NCBI GenBank assembly: GCA_963971535.1
Contig: OZ020589.1
Location: forward strand, 90,936,136 to 91,000,135
From: Notolepis coatsorum
Lineage: Eukaryota > Chordata > Actinopteri > Aulopiformes > Paralepididae
Reading direction: 5' to 3'
DNA length: 64,000 bases
Every line of letters starts with the position of its first letter. Within the stretch, counting starts at the first letter, position 1. The notes under the pieces were generated by a model. It saw nothing but the letters and a program-made list of their open reading frames with translations. It did no database searches and was not told where the DNA came from. The position numbers and the translations under genes are program-made. Of this stretch, positions 21,891-34,975 are shown piece after piece.

Positions 21891-22842
21891 TTAACTCATT
21901 GATCGCTACGCTGGGAACGGGATATGACTATGTGCTGCCACACTATGTGTCTATGGAGTCGCTCACCTTGTTTGCAGGGCTATAACTATATATATATTAG
22001 AGCTATGGATGCAATGGCCCATTTGGCATCAAGTATCTATAGTTCAAGATGTGAAAAAGAAAGAATTTTTCCATCTATACATTCCCGTTTTATACCGTGG
22101 TGAATATAAGTATGGTTTTAGAGCGGTTTAGGGTAATTCCTGGGAGGCTAGTAATAGGACGTGACGCATATTATACTTAATCCATTGGCATTTAGTTCCT
22201 ATACACGCTACAATTAAAAATTCAAATGCATATGATCGGTATATTATGCTCCATCATGGAGGCATGAAAGGGGGGGGGGTTGTTTTTGATTAATTGATTG
22301 TCAATAACGGCATTCGTTAGTACAACAGCATACGCTGATCAGGGCGATGGCTATGAAAACAAGGCACAATCAAGCTGAAATTGACGTTAAATTGCTCTTA
22401 CATGTGGCCGGTGAGATTCCAAAAATAATATTCCAATTATTTGATTGCCATCTGGTAGATCGTATGTCCATTTGGGCCATGACATAACCCACCACAACAT
22501 AATGAATCGGGGGTCCAGAAAACTATTCAATGCGATCGGATAAAGCTCTCGGTCCAGGCTACTAGAAAAGTCAGCCCGGATTAATTTCATCGACACACAG
22601 CCACATACACAGAGTCTCAAATGGAGTGCAACATCGGCTGCATACCACCAGGTGGCGGTATTGGACTTTTGCGATCTCAGACTCATTCCCTATGGTTACA
22701 CAGGCTCCCTGGATCGATAACGATTGGAAATAGCGAATAAAAGAAATAACGATCAAACAACGTATACAGTATATACGTGGTTGGCGTTCAACGATTGGCG
22801 GACAAACACGTATTAAATCGTTGTTGGCAGGGAATGAGTTAA
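21891..22842. mobile_element. piggyBac-like non-autonomous element, copy 1
   Basis: Flanked and ended by TTAACTCATT (21891-21900) and the inverse AATGAGTTAA (22833-22842). The internal block CCCGTTTTATACC and a GGTGGCGGTATT segment recur at 25914-26910. TTAA boundaries suggest piggyBac-type mobilisation. No transposase frame is visible. Confidence 0.75.
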
Positions 22843-22914
22843 TGGTAGGGATTTATGTTTTTAGCAAGAATGCTACTGTTGTGGTTCAACAACATAGGAA
22901 TTCCATACTGGACA

Positions 22915-23361
22915 CAGTGTTGTAGTCGAGTCACTAAATCTCACGTCCGAGTCGAGTCTCGAGTCCCCAGTGTTAGAGTCCGAGTCACCAAAGAAGAGCC
23001 ACCCTAGTGTGAGTCCGAGTCATCAAGGTTGAGTCCACTCCACTCTGGCAGTCAAAGAGCTGACATACAAATAAAAAAAGGTCTACATTAAACATAAATG
23101 ACACAGTGGTCACCATTTCAAAGGGAGTTGATGACTTTACTTTGTGACACAATAGCCAAACAAATGCACTAGCCATCAATATATTTTGCCAAAGGATTAG
23201 GGTCTATTACAAAATAAAATAAAATAAATAACTATCAATTAACAAGTCTGAGTTCTCGTCTGCACCGTCCGAATGCAGTCAATGCTCGAGTCCAAGTCTG
23301 AGTCATCAGTGCTCAAGTCTGAAAATCAGTCCAGGACTCGGACTCGAGTCCTACAACGCTG
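22915..23361 (-). mobile_element. hAT-like MITE, CAGTGTTGTAG family, copy b
   Basis: Left end CAGTGTTGTAGTCGAGTCAC and right end CTACAACGCTG. The 8-bp duplication ACTGGACA is perfect at 22907-22914 and 23362-23369. It is the reverse-oriented partner of 17455-17880. Confidence 0.93.
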
Positions 23362-23663
23362 ACTGGACAACAGGCTAAAACCTGGTGAAAATCCTGAAGT
23401 GTGTCGACGGCACGTTTTGAGTGAAACGCATACATGACATGTCGGCTCTTACGGTCTTCTCACCCCTTTAGCACAGAGACACAACATTCTTTCAAACCCG
23501 CTCATAAGTAGAGGACAAACAAAAACCCTTTTCCTATATGATGAAATTATATCCTCAACGATAACTTTTCACTCAAATGGAAATGTGTTCGCATTACAGA
23601 TTTTGTTAATTGGGACACATGTTATTCTCGTGGAAAACATCTCTCTGGCATGCATACAAAACA

Positions 23664-23840
<177 letters not shown>

Positions 23841-24870
23841 AGATCAGGACGCCAATTGGACGACGTGGACTTGACAGCAGTGTCGTTGGAGGGGAGGGAA
23901 GCTATGGCAACATGCTCTGGAGCACTCCGTGAGGAACGAGCCTCTAGCAGCACAAACCTCCTCCTGTATCGTGGATCTGTGTTTTGCAGCAAGGTAAGGA
24001 AAGGCTTGTTTTGCATAATAGTCATCTTGAATTATGAATGAGCCGAGAGGTACCGGTGGCTGCGAGATATTGCGTGTACTTGTGTAGTAATATCACAGTT
24101 ATACTACATTTGATACAGCACCTTTTGTGTGTTGGTGCAAACTAGTGGAAGCTCGTAGATTTTCCATATTGATTTGTTATAGTACAATTGAGAGACGAAC
24201 CTGATATTTAATTTATAAAGTATATGGAATTATAGCATAATGCATAAGTAACTTGAGTCCCTTGAGAAGGTCTACTAATACTGCTGCTGTAAGCATATGG
24301 TAGTCAGATCCTAAAAGCAATGTTTGTGGTGTTTGCTCAGACTCTATAGGAGAGAAAAAAAAGGGGGGGGGGGTGTTCAATGTTAAAAGTATATTTGCAA
24401 ACGTTCTATGAAGATAAAAGTTTTCATTCAAACTACATTAGACGGTAACAAGTCTGTCTGAGAACCTGTGCTCTCAACTGTTGAGTCGGGGAGGAGGAGA
24501 TGTTCTTCCTTTGAAGATGAGACAGAGAGAGGTTGCGGTTAGGGGTCCACGTCCACAGGGGCCTCTGTGTGTGCACATAAGCAGAAGCAAATTAGATTGT
24601 CTTTATTTTCTGTTTTTCACGGCGAGACAATACAGGGACCCCAACGGGGGGGCCAAGTTCGGTATCCATCGCCGCTCTCCCCCGGCTCCCTCCGCTCTGA
24701 TTGAGTCTTTGTCTTCCCAAGTCGTCCCTCATTACCCGCTACAGGGACTGGGATTCTTGCGGGGCTCAGAGCAAATCTAAAATGTCATCTCCGCTCACGT
24801 TGATTGCAATTGTTTGTGGGCAATGTGGAGTTCCACGGGTCTTGGGATTTGGCCTTGAGAAGCGTTCGGA

Positions 24871-24908
<38 letters not shown>

Positions 24909-25189
24909 CTCAGGGCTGTGTATTTGGCCCCGTCTGTCACATACCTCCTCAGTCGAGTTCAGCTCCTTACCCCACCAATGTCCCCTCAACCAAACAATAG
25001 AATGATGTCTCCAGGGGGTGTGTGTGCGTGTGTGTGTGTGGGGGGGGGGGCTCTCAGTCCCAATCTCCTGATAATTCACACGGAAGGGGCCATTGTACAG
25101 TAGCCCTTTGAGACGAGGCCACCAACTGACACAACCTGTCTTACTCTTACAGGGGGAAATTGGGGGTGATGATGACAAATTAAGGGGAA
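23841..25189. other. Unassigned stretch with short GT runs
   Basis: Contains GT runs at 24874-24906 and 25018-25050 and poly-G runs. Several 99-codon frames at 24481-25103 lack any recognisable domain; a coding exon cannot be excluded but is not supported. Confidence 0.4.
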
Positions 25190-25860
25190 ATGACAGCAGT
25201 GCAGTAATCAGTACCGTGCAGCAGGCACGTGCACACATAGAGGCCAAGGGGTGCTTGAGCACCTGCCTTTTTGAGCCTCATCAAAAAAGTGCCCTTTTGA
25301 AAAAAAGTTTTTTTTTTTTTTTTTTTTACCGTTACGCATATAGACTGCCCTTCCAACTGAAAAATGTCAGGATAGAATCAAAGTGTCTTTCAAGGATAAG
25401 TGAGCTCCTGCACTGATTATTATAGTTCAATATTCAATATTTGATCACTAAAACCCCCCAAAAAGCATAAAAAGGGGGCCCCCCGCCCGAAAAGGGCCCT
25501 CGGCTCGGTTAATATATACACACAAGTGTAGTGCCCTTTTCAGCCTTTGAGCACCTGCCCCTCTAAAGTCCTGTGCACGTCCCTGCCGTGCAGTAGTCAG
25601 TACCATACAGTAGGCAGTACCGTGCCGTAGTCAGTGCCGTGCAGTAGTCAGTACCATGCTGTATTCAGTGCCCGTGCAGTAGTCAGTGCCGTGCCGTAGT
25701 CAGTGCTGTACAGTAATCAGTACCGTGCAGTAGGCAGTACCGTGCCGTAGTCAGTACCATGCCGTAGTCAGTGCCTGTGCAGTAGTCAGTGCCGTACCGT
25801 ATAGTGCTGTGCAGTAATCAGTACCGTGCAGTTGTCAGTACCGTACAGTGGCTTTAGTCC
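25190..25860. repeat. ~17-bp minisatellite interrupted by a MITE
   Basis: Units resemble TAGTCAGTACCGTGCAG with many CCGTGCCG and CAGTAATC variants. Most units lie at 25594-25850, with one before the MITE at 25196-25221. Confidence 0.85.
25222..25585. mobile_element. hAT-like MITE with perfect 8-bp duplication
   Basis: Ends CAGGCACGTGCACACATAGA and, inverted, CAGGGACGTGCACAGGACTT. Subterminal GAGCACCTGCC recurs near both ends. CCGTGCAG flanks it at 25214-25221 and 25586-25593, taken from the surrounding minisatellite. 364 bp. Confidence 0.88.
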
Positions 25861-25913
25861 CCCACGCTTGAGATGACAAGTCCTTTTCAGTTACGGGGAG
25901 AGTAGTAGTACTA

Positions 25914-26331
25914 TTAACACTTTCCGTGCCACGGGTCCGGTGCCCCGGAACCCTGTTGCGTGCCAACGCCCATTTCAATGATAGAGCTCTCATATTTGCG
26001 AACGCATAAACTATATCTTAAATTATGTGTATAATATGGCCGCCGCTTATCAATGACTTGTTTGCAGTCAACATTGTCAAAACGGATTGTTTTTTTAATC
26101 GGTTCATTTCCGTTTTATACCATTTTGAAAAACTCTCGTTTTTTGAAAGTTTCAGGAAAATATAAAGATTCTGTGATAATCACCCTTTTTATACTGGAAT
26201 ACACAAAAAACGTTGACATTTTTCGGCCTATTTATGAATTGTTTTCAAATAAACGCTAGATTATCGATAGTATATGTGTACTTATGCACGCTATAGAAGC
26301 GGGCTGAAAAATCGATTATCCATTTCCTGAT

Positions 26332-26393
<62 letters not shown>

Positions 26394-26910
26394 GCACGCA
26401 CGCACGCACACACACACATAGGGCCCACGTTGATATCTCTGTGAAAAAAGCTCTGATATCCTAAGACTGGTAAAATAGATTCCTTACGTCAGATCAGATG
26501 TTCTCCAAAAAGATTATTCCAATTCCTGATCGCCATTCCAAATATCGATTGCGTTTATTGATCCAACGCTGGGTGGTCGAAACACAGATTCCACGCTGTT
26601 CTGATGGTCCACAATGAATCCGATCGGCTCGAGTTACATGCCTGAGAAGTAAAATGTGGAAGCAGGATTCCCCCCCCCCCCCATGCGTTTCATTCAATCC
26701 AATCCAAAGGGGTGCAGTACCACAGGGAGAGACGATAGGGGGCGGTATTTTCCCAATGGAGCTCAGAGAGAGTTTGCAGTGGTAACGTGAGGCTAGATTG
26801 ATGAAATATGAAAGGAAATCGCTAATAAAAAAAAGAGATCTCTCGTCGTTGGCACTCAACGGTCGGCATGAACTAACGAGAAATCTCGTCGCTGGCACTC
26901 AAAGTGTTAA
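25914..26910. mobile_element. piggyBac-like non-autonomous element, copy 2
   Basis: Ends are TTAACACTTTCCGTGCC and the inverse of TTAACACTTTGAGTGCC. The interior is related to 21891-22842 (CCGTTTTATACC and GGGGGCGGTATT). It contains a (CA)n run at 26337-26418. A 134-codon minus frame at 26494-26898 has no recognised transposase motif. Confidence 0.8.
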
Positions 26911-28299
26911 TACTATTTTATGTGTCGGTAGCCACAAAGTTCATGGCACCTGCGCACATGCTGTGGCCTTGGCATTTCTTTCTGCCTTTTAGAGTATATA
27001 AGATGTTCTGTGAGGGAAGACCTTTCATTGAAAGAGAAGACATTTCGTAAGAAACACTGAAAGGTTGCCATTACATATGAATCAAACATCATCTCTTAAC
27101 GGTCTGATAGTGGAGACTGGACAGTTCATTCTGAACAGGGCAAACCCATCTTACTTTATCACGCTCCACTGATTAAAACATGAAATCTGTCATACTCTGT
27201 TATCCTGAAAAGTCAGAGTCACTCAAGCAGTGCAATTAGGCGACGCAATTGCTTTTTGTTTGAATGTTTACGGTGTAAGTTGAAGCATGCGTGGATGGCC
27301 ACTTTAAAGAGAGCTTCTCTGTAAAGGCAGATGGTCCTATGTGTGTCTGTCCTGCTGCGTTCTGCAGGGTTCGTGGTTTACAGTGTTCAACCCATCAAAA
27401 AGACTCAACTTGAGTGAATAACCAAATAACTCTTATGTTTATAAGATATTATGTGAGGTTTTATTTAAGTAATAGCTTACGACAGGCCATGCTATATGGT
27501 TATCATATCACAGCTAAGGGGCGTAATTCGTAACCGATCATCCAGCTATATTCCTTTATCTGTAATTTATCAGTCTCCCCAGTTAGTAGCTAGATTAATA
27601 CATTTTGTGGACGTGTCAATAATCAAAAAGAATCTGGATAAAACCATCGATTTATCCGTCTGACGCTAACATTTTCAACCTCTCTTGGTCCATATATGGG
27701 CATATGTGCATGCTGTAATGTGAGTAGTATATATTAGTAGTGTAGTATTAGTAATATACAGTATATATTACTGTGTAATTCATTAACTCATAACTGCGCT
27801 TGAATACGTCCATTGTGGGTTCACCCGTGGCAATGAGAAGAAAAAGCACTAAGCACATCTTCTAAATGTCTGCCCCCCACCCCCCCCCCCCCTTCATCCG
27901 CCTCATCCCTTCTCCCGCTCCCTGCTCAGTTTGGCTGCAGATTGGGGTCCAGAGGTGTCAGAAGCTCAGTCCAGCCGCGGAACTGAACACAACGTTTGAA
28001 GGCAAGGTGACTCAACAACCGAGAGGTCCTTGGACAGTGTGACTAGAACCCCCCCCCCTTTTGATAACGCCATGATATCATTATGACCATTATGGATGTG
28101 GTGGGGAGGTTGGCATGAAGTCTCTTGGATAAGTTAATGGTCCTTCCTAGGAAGGGGGGGGGGGTTATGATGATGGTTGTCGTCTTGTTTGTATATGGCT
28201 CTGGTGTTCTCAGGGGGGCTGGTAGTGGCAGCGTCAGGGACAGACTACACTGCAATGGGCCGGTGGTTCAGGACCTATGTAGGAGTTGTCTCTCACTTA
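26911..28299. other. Unassigned non-coding stretch
   Basis: C- and G-runs at 27875-27893, 28050-28059 and 28146-28154. No ORF with a recognisable domain and no element end seen. Confidence 0.45.
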
Positions 28300-28795
28300 T
28301 TCACTTACCTTACCTTTACTGTTTATAAACCTAACCCTTACCTTAACTTGACTGTTTATAAACCTAACCCTAACTTTACTGTTTATAAACCTAACTCTTA
28401 TCTTACCCTAACCTCACTGTTTATAAACCTAACCATTACCTTAACCTCACTGTTTATAAACCTAACCCTTAACCTCACTGTTTATAAACCTAACCATTAC
28501 CTTAACCTCACTGTTTATAAACCCAACCCAACCCTTACCTTAACTCTAACCTTACTGTTTATAAACCTAACCCTTACCTTACTGTTTATAAACCTAAGCC
28601 TTACCTTAACCCTATCCTTAACCTCACTGTTTATGTTTATAAACCTAACTCTTACCTTAACCTCACTGTTTATAAACCTAACCCTTACCTTAACATTACT
28701 ATTTATAAACCTAACCCATACCTAAACATTACTGTTTATAAACCTAACCCATACCTAAACATTACTGTTTATAAACCTAACCCTTACCTATTAAT
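28300..28795. repeat. ~33-bp minisatellite with CCTAACCC core
   Basis: Units resemble CTGTTTATAAACCTAACCCT followed by TACCTTAACCTCA, varying between 24 and 45 bp. The CCTAACCC words look telomere-like but are spaced by TTTATAAA, so this is not telomeric (CCCTAA)n. Confidence 0.9.
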
Positions 28796-29599
28796 ACCTA
28801 TTGCCATTGTTAATACTGTGTGTCTTTCTCATTAGGACGGCCCTAGAAGATCCCAGTATAGTCTATTAATTATTATATTTGTAATACTCACTCATACTAA
28901 TGCAACATACTACTTCAGTGACTTAGGTCAATACTTCAGTTAATTAACTTCCATTATACTTAATTGGTCAAGGTGTTGAAGTGTATGTAAAGGTTTTAAT
29001 CATAATTTATGTTGTCAGAATAACAGGAGAGGACACAACACGCTGAACCCGCAAGGCTCCACAGAACGCCTTCTTAATCTCTGCAGGCAACTGTGATGTC
29101 ATAATAATTTCTCACATTAACCTGGAGAGATTCTGCAGTCGGTCTGCTCACATTCCTTCGCTAGAAGCTGCAGTTTATTCTTTTTACCGGATAAATGTTT
29201 GGTGTTTCCATATACATTAAGAGTTTGACTGAAACGTTCTTACCCCACTGTAAAAGCAGAATATAGATTTGTTCTACTATAGTGTTTCTGGTTCTTCCTG
29301 ACAGAGGCATATAGACAGAGGTGCGGCTCATCATTCACACAGAAGAATGTCATAATTATGAGACTGAGAATATGAAACAAACGTAAGCTACAATGTGTGT
29401 GATTTGTTTGTTTGAATTTAGCTCCAAAACATGTCTTAATGTGGAGACACTGACTCAGGGGCGTCGTTTTGGTATGGCAAGGTATGGCACTCGCCATACC
29501 TTGGCAAATTAAAATGTAATTATTATATATTTTTTTAATAAACTGTACATTGGAATATCGACGAAACCTTACTTGGTCCCAAGAAGAGGGTCTCGTTTA
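28796..29599. other. Unassigned non-coding stretch
   Basis: No gene recognised. 29470-29500 has a short inverted pair GGTATGGCAAGGTATGGC / GCCATACCTTGGC, possibly a tiny MITE remnant. Confidence 0.4.
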
Positions 29600-30855
29600 T
29601 TATTGGGTTAGGACATTTACTGTACATTGGAGGGGGTTGGGTTAGGACATTTACAGGGGCCAGTTTCGAATTGCAGTCTCCCGTAGGTGCTCTTTGAGAG
29701 CGGTTTTGAAAGTGGGTAGTGATTCACATTCCTTTACAGCTTAGGGCGTTCCACATTGATGTGGCATAATTGCAAAACGTGTTTAGTCCCTTGTTTGAGC
29801 CGAATCTGGGTTTAACATGATTTGTGGAGCTCCCTCTGGTGTTGTGGTCGTGGTACCTTAGTCGTGTAGTGTATCTTGTAGACCAGGCCCATTGCAAGTT
29901 GCTGTACTCTGTCGTCTACTCTAAGCCATCCTAGGTAGTCAAAGTGGGCAGGGGTGAGCTGAGTTCTAGGAGTAAGGTCAAGTAGTAGTCTGACCAGTTT
30001 GTTTTGTGATGTTTGTAATCTTGTTTTTAGCGCCTTTGAGGTGCTTTGGTACCATGAGGTGCAAGCATAGTCGTAGTACCCTTGAATGAGTGCTCCTGCC
30101 AGAGTCTTCAGGGTATTCTTGTTTACCAGAGAGGAGATCCGGTACAAGAATCTAGTTCGTTGGTTGACTTTTTTTTATTACATTGGATGCCATTTTGTCA
30201 CAGGAAAGATTTGCCTCTAGGATGGAACCTAGGTATGTAATTTCATCTTTCCTTGTGACAATATTGTCACCCACTGTAACTAAGAAGCCGTCGGTTTTGC
30301 TGAGTTTGTTATTTGATCCGAAGAGAATGGACTCTGTTTTACCCAGGTGTAATGATAGTTTGTTATCAGCAAGCCAGGTGCAGATTCTGTCGAGTTCTGA
30401 GCTGAGGGTTTTTTCAACCTGTAACTTGTTCTTGTCAGAGACCAGCAGGGCTGAGTCGTCCGCGAACAAGAACAAGTTGCAGTCACAAGCTGACGACATG
30501 TTATTTGCATAAATTAGGAACAGTAGCGGTCCTAGTATGCTTCCTTGTGGAACACCACAGCTCACTGTGAGGGGGGGGGGGGGGGGGATAGAGTACCGTT
30601 TACCTCCACCATCTGTTCTCTCCCCTCAAGGTAGGATTGCATCCAGCTCACTGATTAACTATCAAAACCAATTGCTTTTAGCTTGTCAATGAGAATGGAG
30701 TGATTGACAGTGTCGAAGGCCTTTTGTAGGTCCAGCATGACCATGCCGCAGTATTTGCCCGTGTTCACCTCTTGTTTGATGTGGTCGTTCAAATAGAGAA
30801 GGCATGTGTCAGTGGAGTGGGATGTTCTGAAGCCAGATTGGAATCCTACTGGAGG
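29600..30855 (-). pseudogene. LINE reverse transcriptase, (TCAA)n-tailed family, broken
   Basis: Read on the minus strand from 30855: a motif-A region around LDLQKAFDTVDHSIL, then YLEGREQMVEVNG, motif B CGVPQGSILGPLLFLIYAN, motif C LFLFADDSALLV, then KTESILFGS, ITYLGSILEANLS, RISSLVNKNTLKTLAG and HFDYLGWLRVDDRVQQLAMG. These are reverse transcriptase motifs of a jockey/CR1-type non-LTR element. It is dead: an in-frame stop lies near 30645, a G-run at 30570-30588 shifts the frame, and another shift is near 30170. The 5' part, including the endonuclease, is missing. Its 3' end matches 21128-21190, which assigns the (TCAA)n tails to this family. Confidence 0.88.
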
Positions 30856-31910
<1,055 letters not shown>

Positions 31911-32249
31911 ACGGTCATCCCAGTGGCGGTGATTCGACCTAATCTCAGCTGGCAACTGTGAGCAGTGCAGTGTCTCCTCTCACGTCGGCTGCTGAGGTTA
32001 TGCTGAACACAGCGTTTTGTCTTCAGCATCAAGGATATGATGGATTAGAAGACCTGATCTCTCGTCTAGTCACTTCAGTCTATTGAGTCTCCAATCGGAC
32101 CTGCTAGAATTCACATGTAAAGTAAAGTAAAGTAACCATGTGTTGATGTGTCTACTAATCTTTGTGTTCTTCAATGTCTCTCTCCTCTCTCACACCAAGT
32201 AGTTTGTTAATGACCTTGCAGACAGAGCCGGACTGGGAAAATCATTCAG
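31911..32249. other. Unassigned non-coding stretch
   Basis: A short (AGTAA)n run lies at 32120-32134. Nothing else recognised. Confidence 0.45.
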
Positions 32250-32410
32250 GTTGGAAAATATTGTCCTTGAGCAAGGCACTTAACCCCTAACTGCTCCTAA
32301 TGAGCATGTTGGCACCTTGAATGTTTGCCTCCGCCGTCAGTGTGTGAATGTGAGGCATGATTTGTGAAGCACTTTGGGTAAAAGTGCTATGGAAATGCAG
32401 TCCATTTACC
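32250..32410 (+). mobile_element. SINE-A partial copy
   Basis: CTTGAGCAAGGCACTTAACC, then GTTGGCACCTTGAATG and the tail AATGCAGTCCATTTACC match the body and tail of 15509-15763. The tRNA-like head is missing. Confidence 0.75.
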
Positions 32411-32419
32411 TTTGACCTT

Positions 32420-32578
32420 TTAAACAGGTCATGTTTATGTCATGTTTACTTGTAGTGTTATATGTTAAGATGTAAGTATTATGTTGCACGGTCACAATGT
32501 AAACAATTGTATGGACCCCAGGAAGAATAGCTACTGCAATGTTGTAGCTAATTGGGGATCCTAATAAACTAAACATAT
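32420..32578 (+). mobile_element. LINE 3' UTR end
   Basis: Ends TGGACCCCAGGAAGAATAGC, a block with GCTAATTGGGGATCC, and TAATAAACTAAAC, a common closing block of fish LINE 3' UTRs. Non-coding and 5'-truncated. Confidence 0.65.
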
Positions 32579-32808
32579 CTCTCCACTATATTCCTACTGG
32601 AGGTCCTTCTCATGTCACGGAGTGCAGGTTCCGAGAGTGAAAGCAGAAGAACTTTCTGATGTTGATGATACTGCATCAGGAACTGATTGGATGACGTCCA
32701 TAGGGCCATCAGTTCTTGATGCATTGCCTTCAGCATTGAAAGAAACACCATAGATTGTGTATGCGCTGTATGAAAACCCATGAGTATAGATCCATTTGGA
32801 AGTCGCCG

Positions 32809-32962
32809 TCGCTGTGATCGTAATAAAATAAAATGTGATTCTTTGCCATCGCTGTGATCGTAATAAAATGAAATGTGATTCTTTGCCGTCGCTGTGATCG
32901 TAATAAAATGAAATGTGATTATTTGCCGTCGCTGTGATCGTAATAAAATGAAATGTGATTAT
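32809..32962. repeat. 40-bp minisatellite, about 4 copies
   Basis: Units GTCGCTGTGATCGTAATAAA then ATGAAATGTGATTCTTTGCC. Confidence 0.93.
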
Positions 32963-33561
32963 GGAAGGTCTTCGCATGGTGTTTTAGTGTTGTTGCTGTG
33001 ATGTGCTTGGGCTGGATAGTAGATTTAAGACAAAACATTTCATTCACAATGTGCAGCGTATGCTAAATCTGTCCACAGTCACATGATTGGCTATTGGGGG
33101 GCGATGATGTCGCTGCCTGGAGGAATGGATGAAAGGTGGTGAGATACCTGTACGGTGCCTGTTGGATTTAGCATAAACCGGCTTAAAAAGGGCATGTCAC
33201 CAATTTTAAGAATTCACTAAATGTTATTTCTGTGGCTCAAGACAGTTCAGTCAGTATTTGTGAAACACCCACCACACTCTCCTAAAGCTAGAAACCAGAG
33301 AGAAAAGAACCCTCCATTTGGTGATGTCACTGCCCTTGGGGGGCAGGACGATGGGATGGGAAAAGTGCAGAGAGACATTTCGACTCAGTGCATGTGTGTG
33401 TGTGTTCCTGTGGGTCGCCCATCTTACATGTGTGTGTTAATCTGCATGACAAATAAAGACTTCTTGCCTACTGAAAAGTATATGCACTCCATACTTGGTT
33501 GGGGTCCTTTTGCATGAATCAATGCGGCATGGCATGGAGGCAACCAATTATGTCCTATAGC
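32963..33561. other. Unassigned non-coding stretch
   Basis: Short ORFs without recognised domains. Confidence 0.4.
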
Positions 33562-33882
33562 GTGCACAGTTATACACAGCCTCTAGGTGGCAGCGTGCAC
33601 AGCCGTACACAGCCTCTAGATGGCAGCATGCACAGCCGTACACAGCCTCTAGGTGGCAGCATGCACAGCTATATACAGCCTCTAGAGAGTAGCCTCCAGC
33701 TGCAGCCTCGGAGATTGGTCCAGATTGGGCAACTTCCGCCCAGCCACAAGATAATTTCTCCTGTGACAGGACAATGCGCTGATTGGCGGAAAGTACGGAA
33801 GTATCTCGAAGTACGTCTGACGTATCTCGAATTACGTCTGACGTTTATCTACGTTAACGAACGTTAATTCAACGTTGTATTC

Positions 33883-34165
33883 ATAAGATAAGATAAATTC
33901 AGCAGCATGGGGAGGGCCGGGGGGAGGGGAGGTACAGGTAGTAGAAAACATAGAGGTACAGGTCACATAATTATAGTACAGTGGAGAAGTAAAAATAGAA
34001 TAAAAAGGCAGTGTAAACAATATACAATATTATTAACTCTAATAATAACACGCCTCGCGGGCTCATTATAATACGAGAGCCGTGGGTCTGCATTGTATAG
34101 AGCGGATCCCCCGGCCGTATTCAAGCGCTGGAGCGCTTTGCGATGGATCAAAATTAGATGGGAAT
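33883..34165 (-). mobile_element. LINE 3' UTR fragment, GATAA-tailed family
   Basis: Starts CATAAGATAAGATAAATTCA and shares GTACAGTGGAGAAGTAAAAA and GGCAGTGTAAA with 56465-56735. It lies inside the Mutator-like element. Confidence 0.65.
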
Positions 34166-34476
34166 CAAATGTATTGTCATCATACAGCACCTATATATAG
34201 CAGCTATATAATGGAATAGACTGTATTAATATAGTAGTAATAATAGTAGTTGGCTAGTTGCGCGCTTCTGGCCATCTCCCGCAGTGCGCGCATACACACA
34301 TACTGTATACAGTACGTGCAAAATTAGTTGTCAAGAGCCAATCGCACAGGTTGCCTCATCTCATCTGGCTCTGCAAATAGATCTAGAGTCTGAATATCAT
34401 ATATAGCCTGCTGATGATCTCTCTCTCTCGTCAAATCCATTCTGAGAACGGAATGCAGTGCCCGCGACGCGGGTCT

Positions 34477-34975
34477 TGATTGATTGATTGATTGATTGAA
34501 AATTGTATTAACAGATTGCAGAATGGGTACAATACAGTACAGCTCAATACACACAATTGTTAAGGGTATGCAGACCAGAGAAAGACTTTCGTCTTGTTTA
34601 CATCAGGGTCCCCCATTTTCAATTCATCATAACATATGACATACACGACATACAGATAGACAGTACTGCTACATCTATACATTTATGACATACCAGATTT
34701 GCAAATACAGTATTGTTTGTGATACAAAAAGAGTCCAGAAAAGAGAGTATACATTTGACGTAGAAACTGTACATTGGAGGAGGTTGGGTAGGTGGGGGGG
34801 GGGGGACTGTACATTGGAGGTGGTTGGGGGGGGGGGGGGGGGGGTGGGGGGGGGGTCGGGTAGGATGGGTGGGTGGGTGGGGGACACTGTACAACTGTAC
34901 AAGCAAAACTGTACATTGGAATATTGACAAAACCATACTTGGTCATTTACTGTACATTGGAGGGGGTTGGGTTAC
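34477..34975 (-). mobile_element. LINE 3' end, (TCAA)n-tailed family
   Basis: Tail of TTGA/ATTG repeats at 34477-34500, then the TTAACAGATTGCAGAATGGG block and the CATTTTCAATTCATCATAAC block. Poly-G expansions lie at 34794-34806 and 34827-34855. It also sits inside the Mutator-like element. Confidence 0.83.

Noticed and set aside
24481..25103. Overlapping 99-codon frames
   Set aside because: No domain, splice or conservation evidence; microsatellites run through them.
28300..28795. Interstitial telomere
   Set aside because: CCTAACCC words are interspersed with TTTATAAA and not in (CCCTAA)n register.
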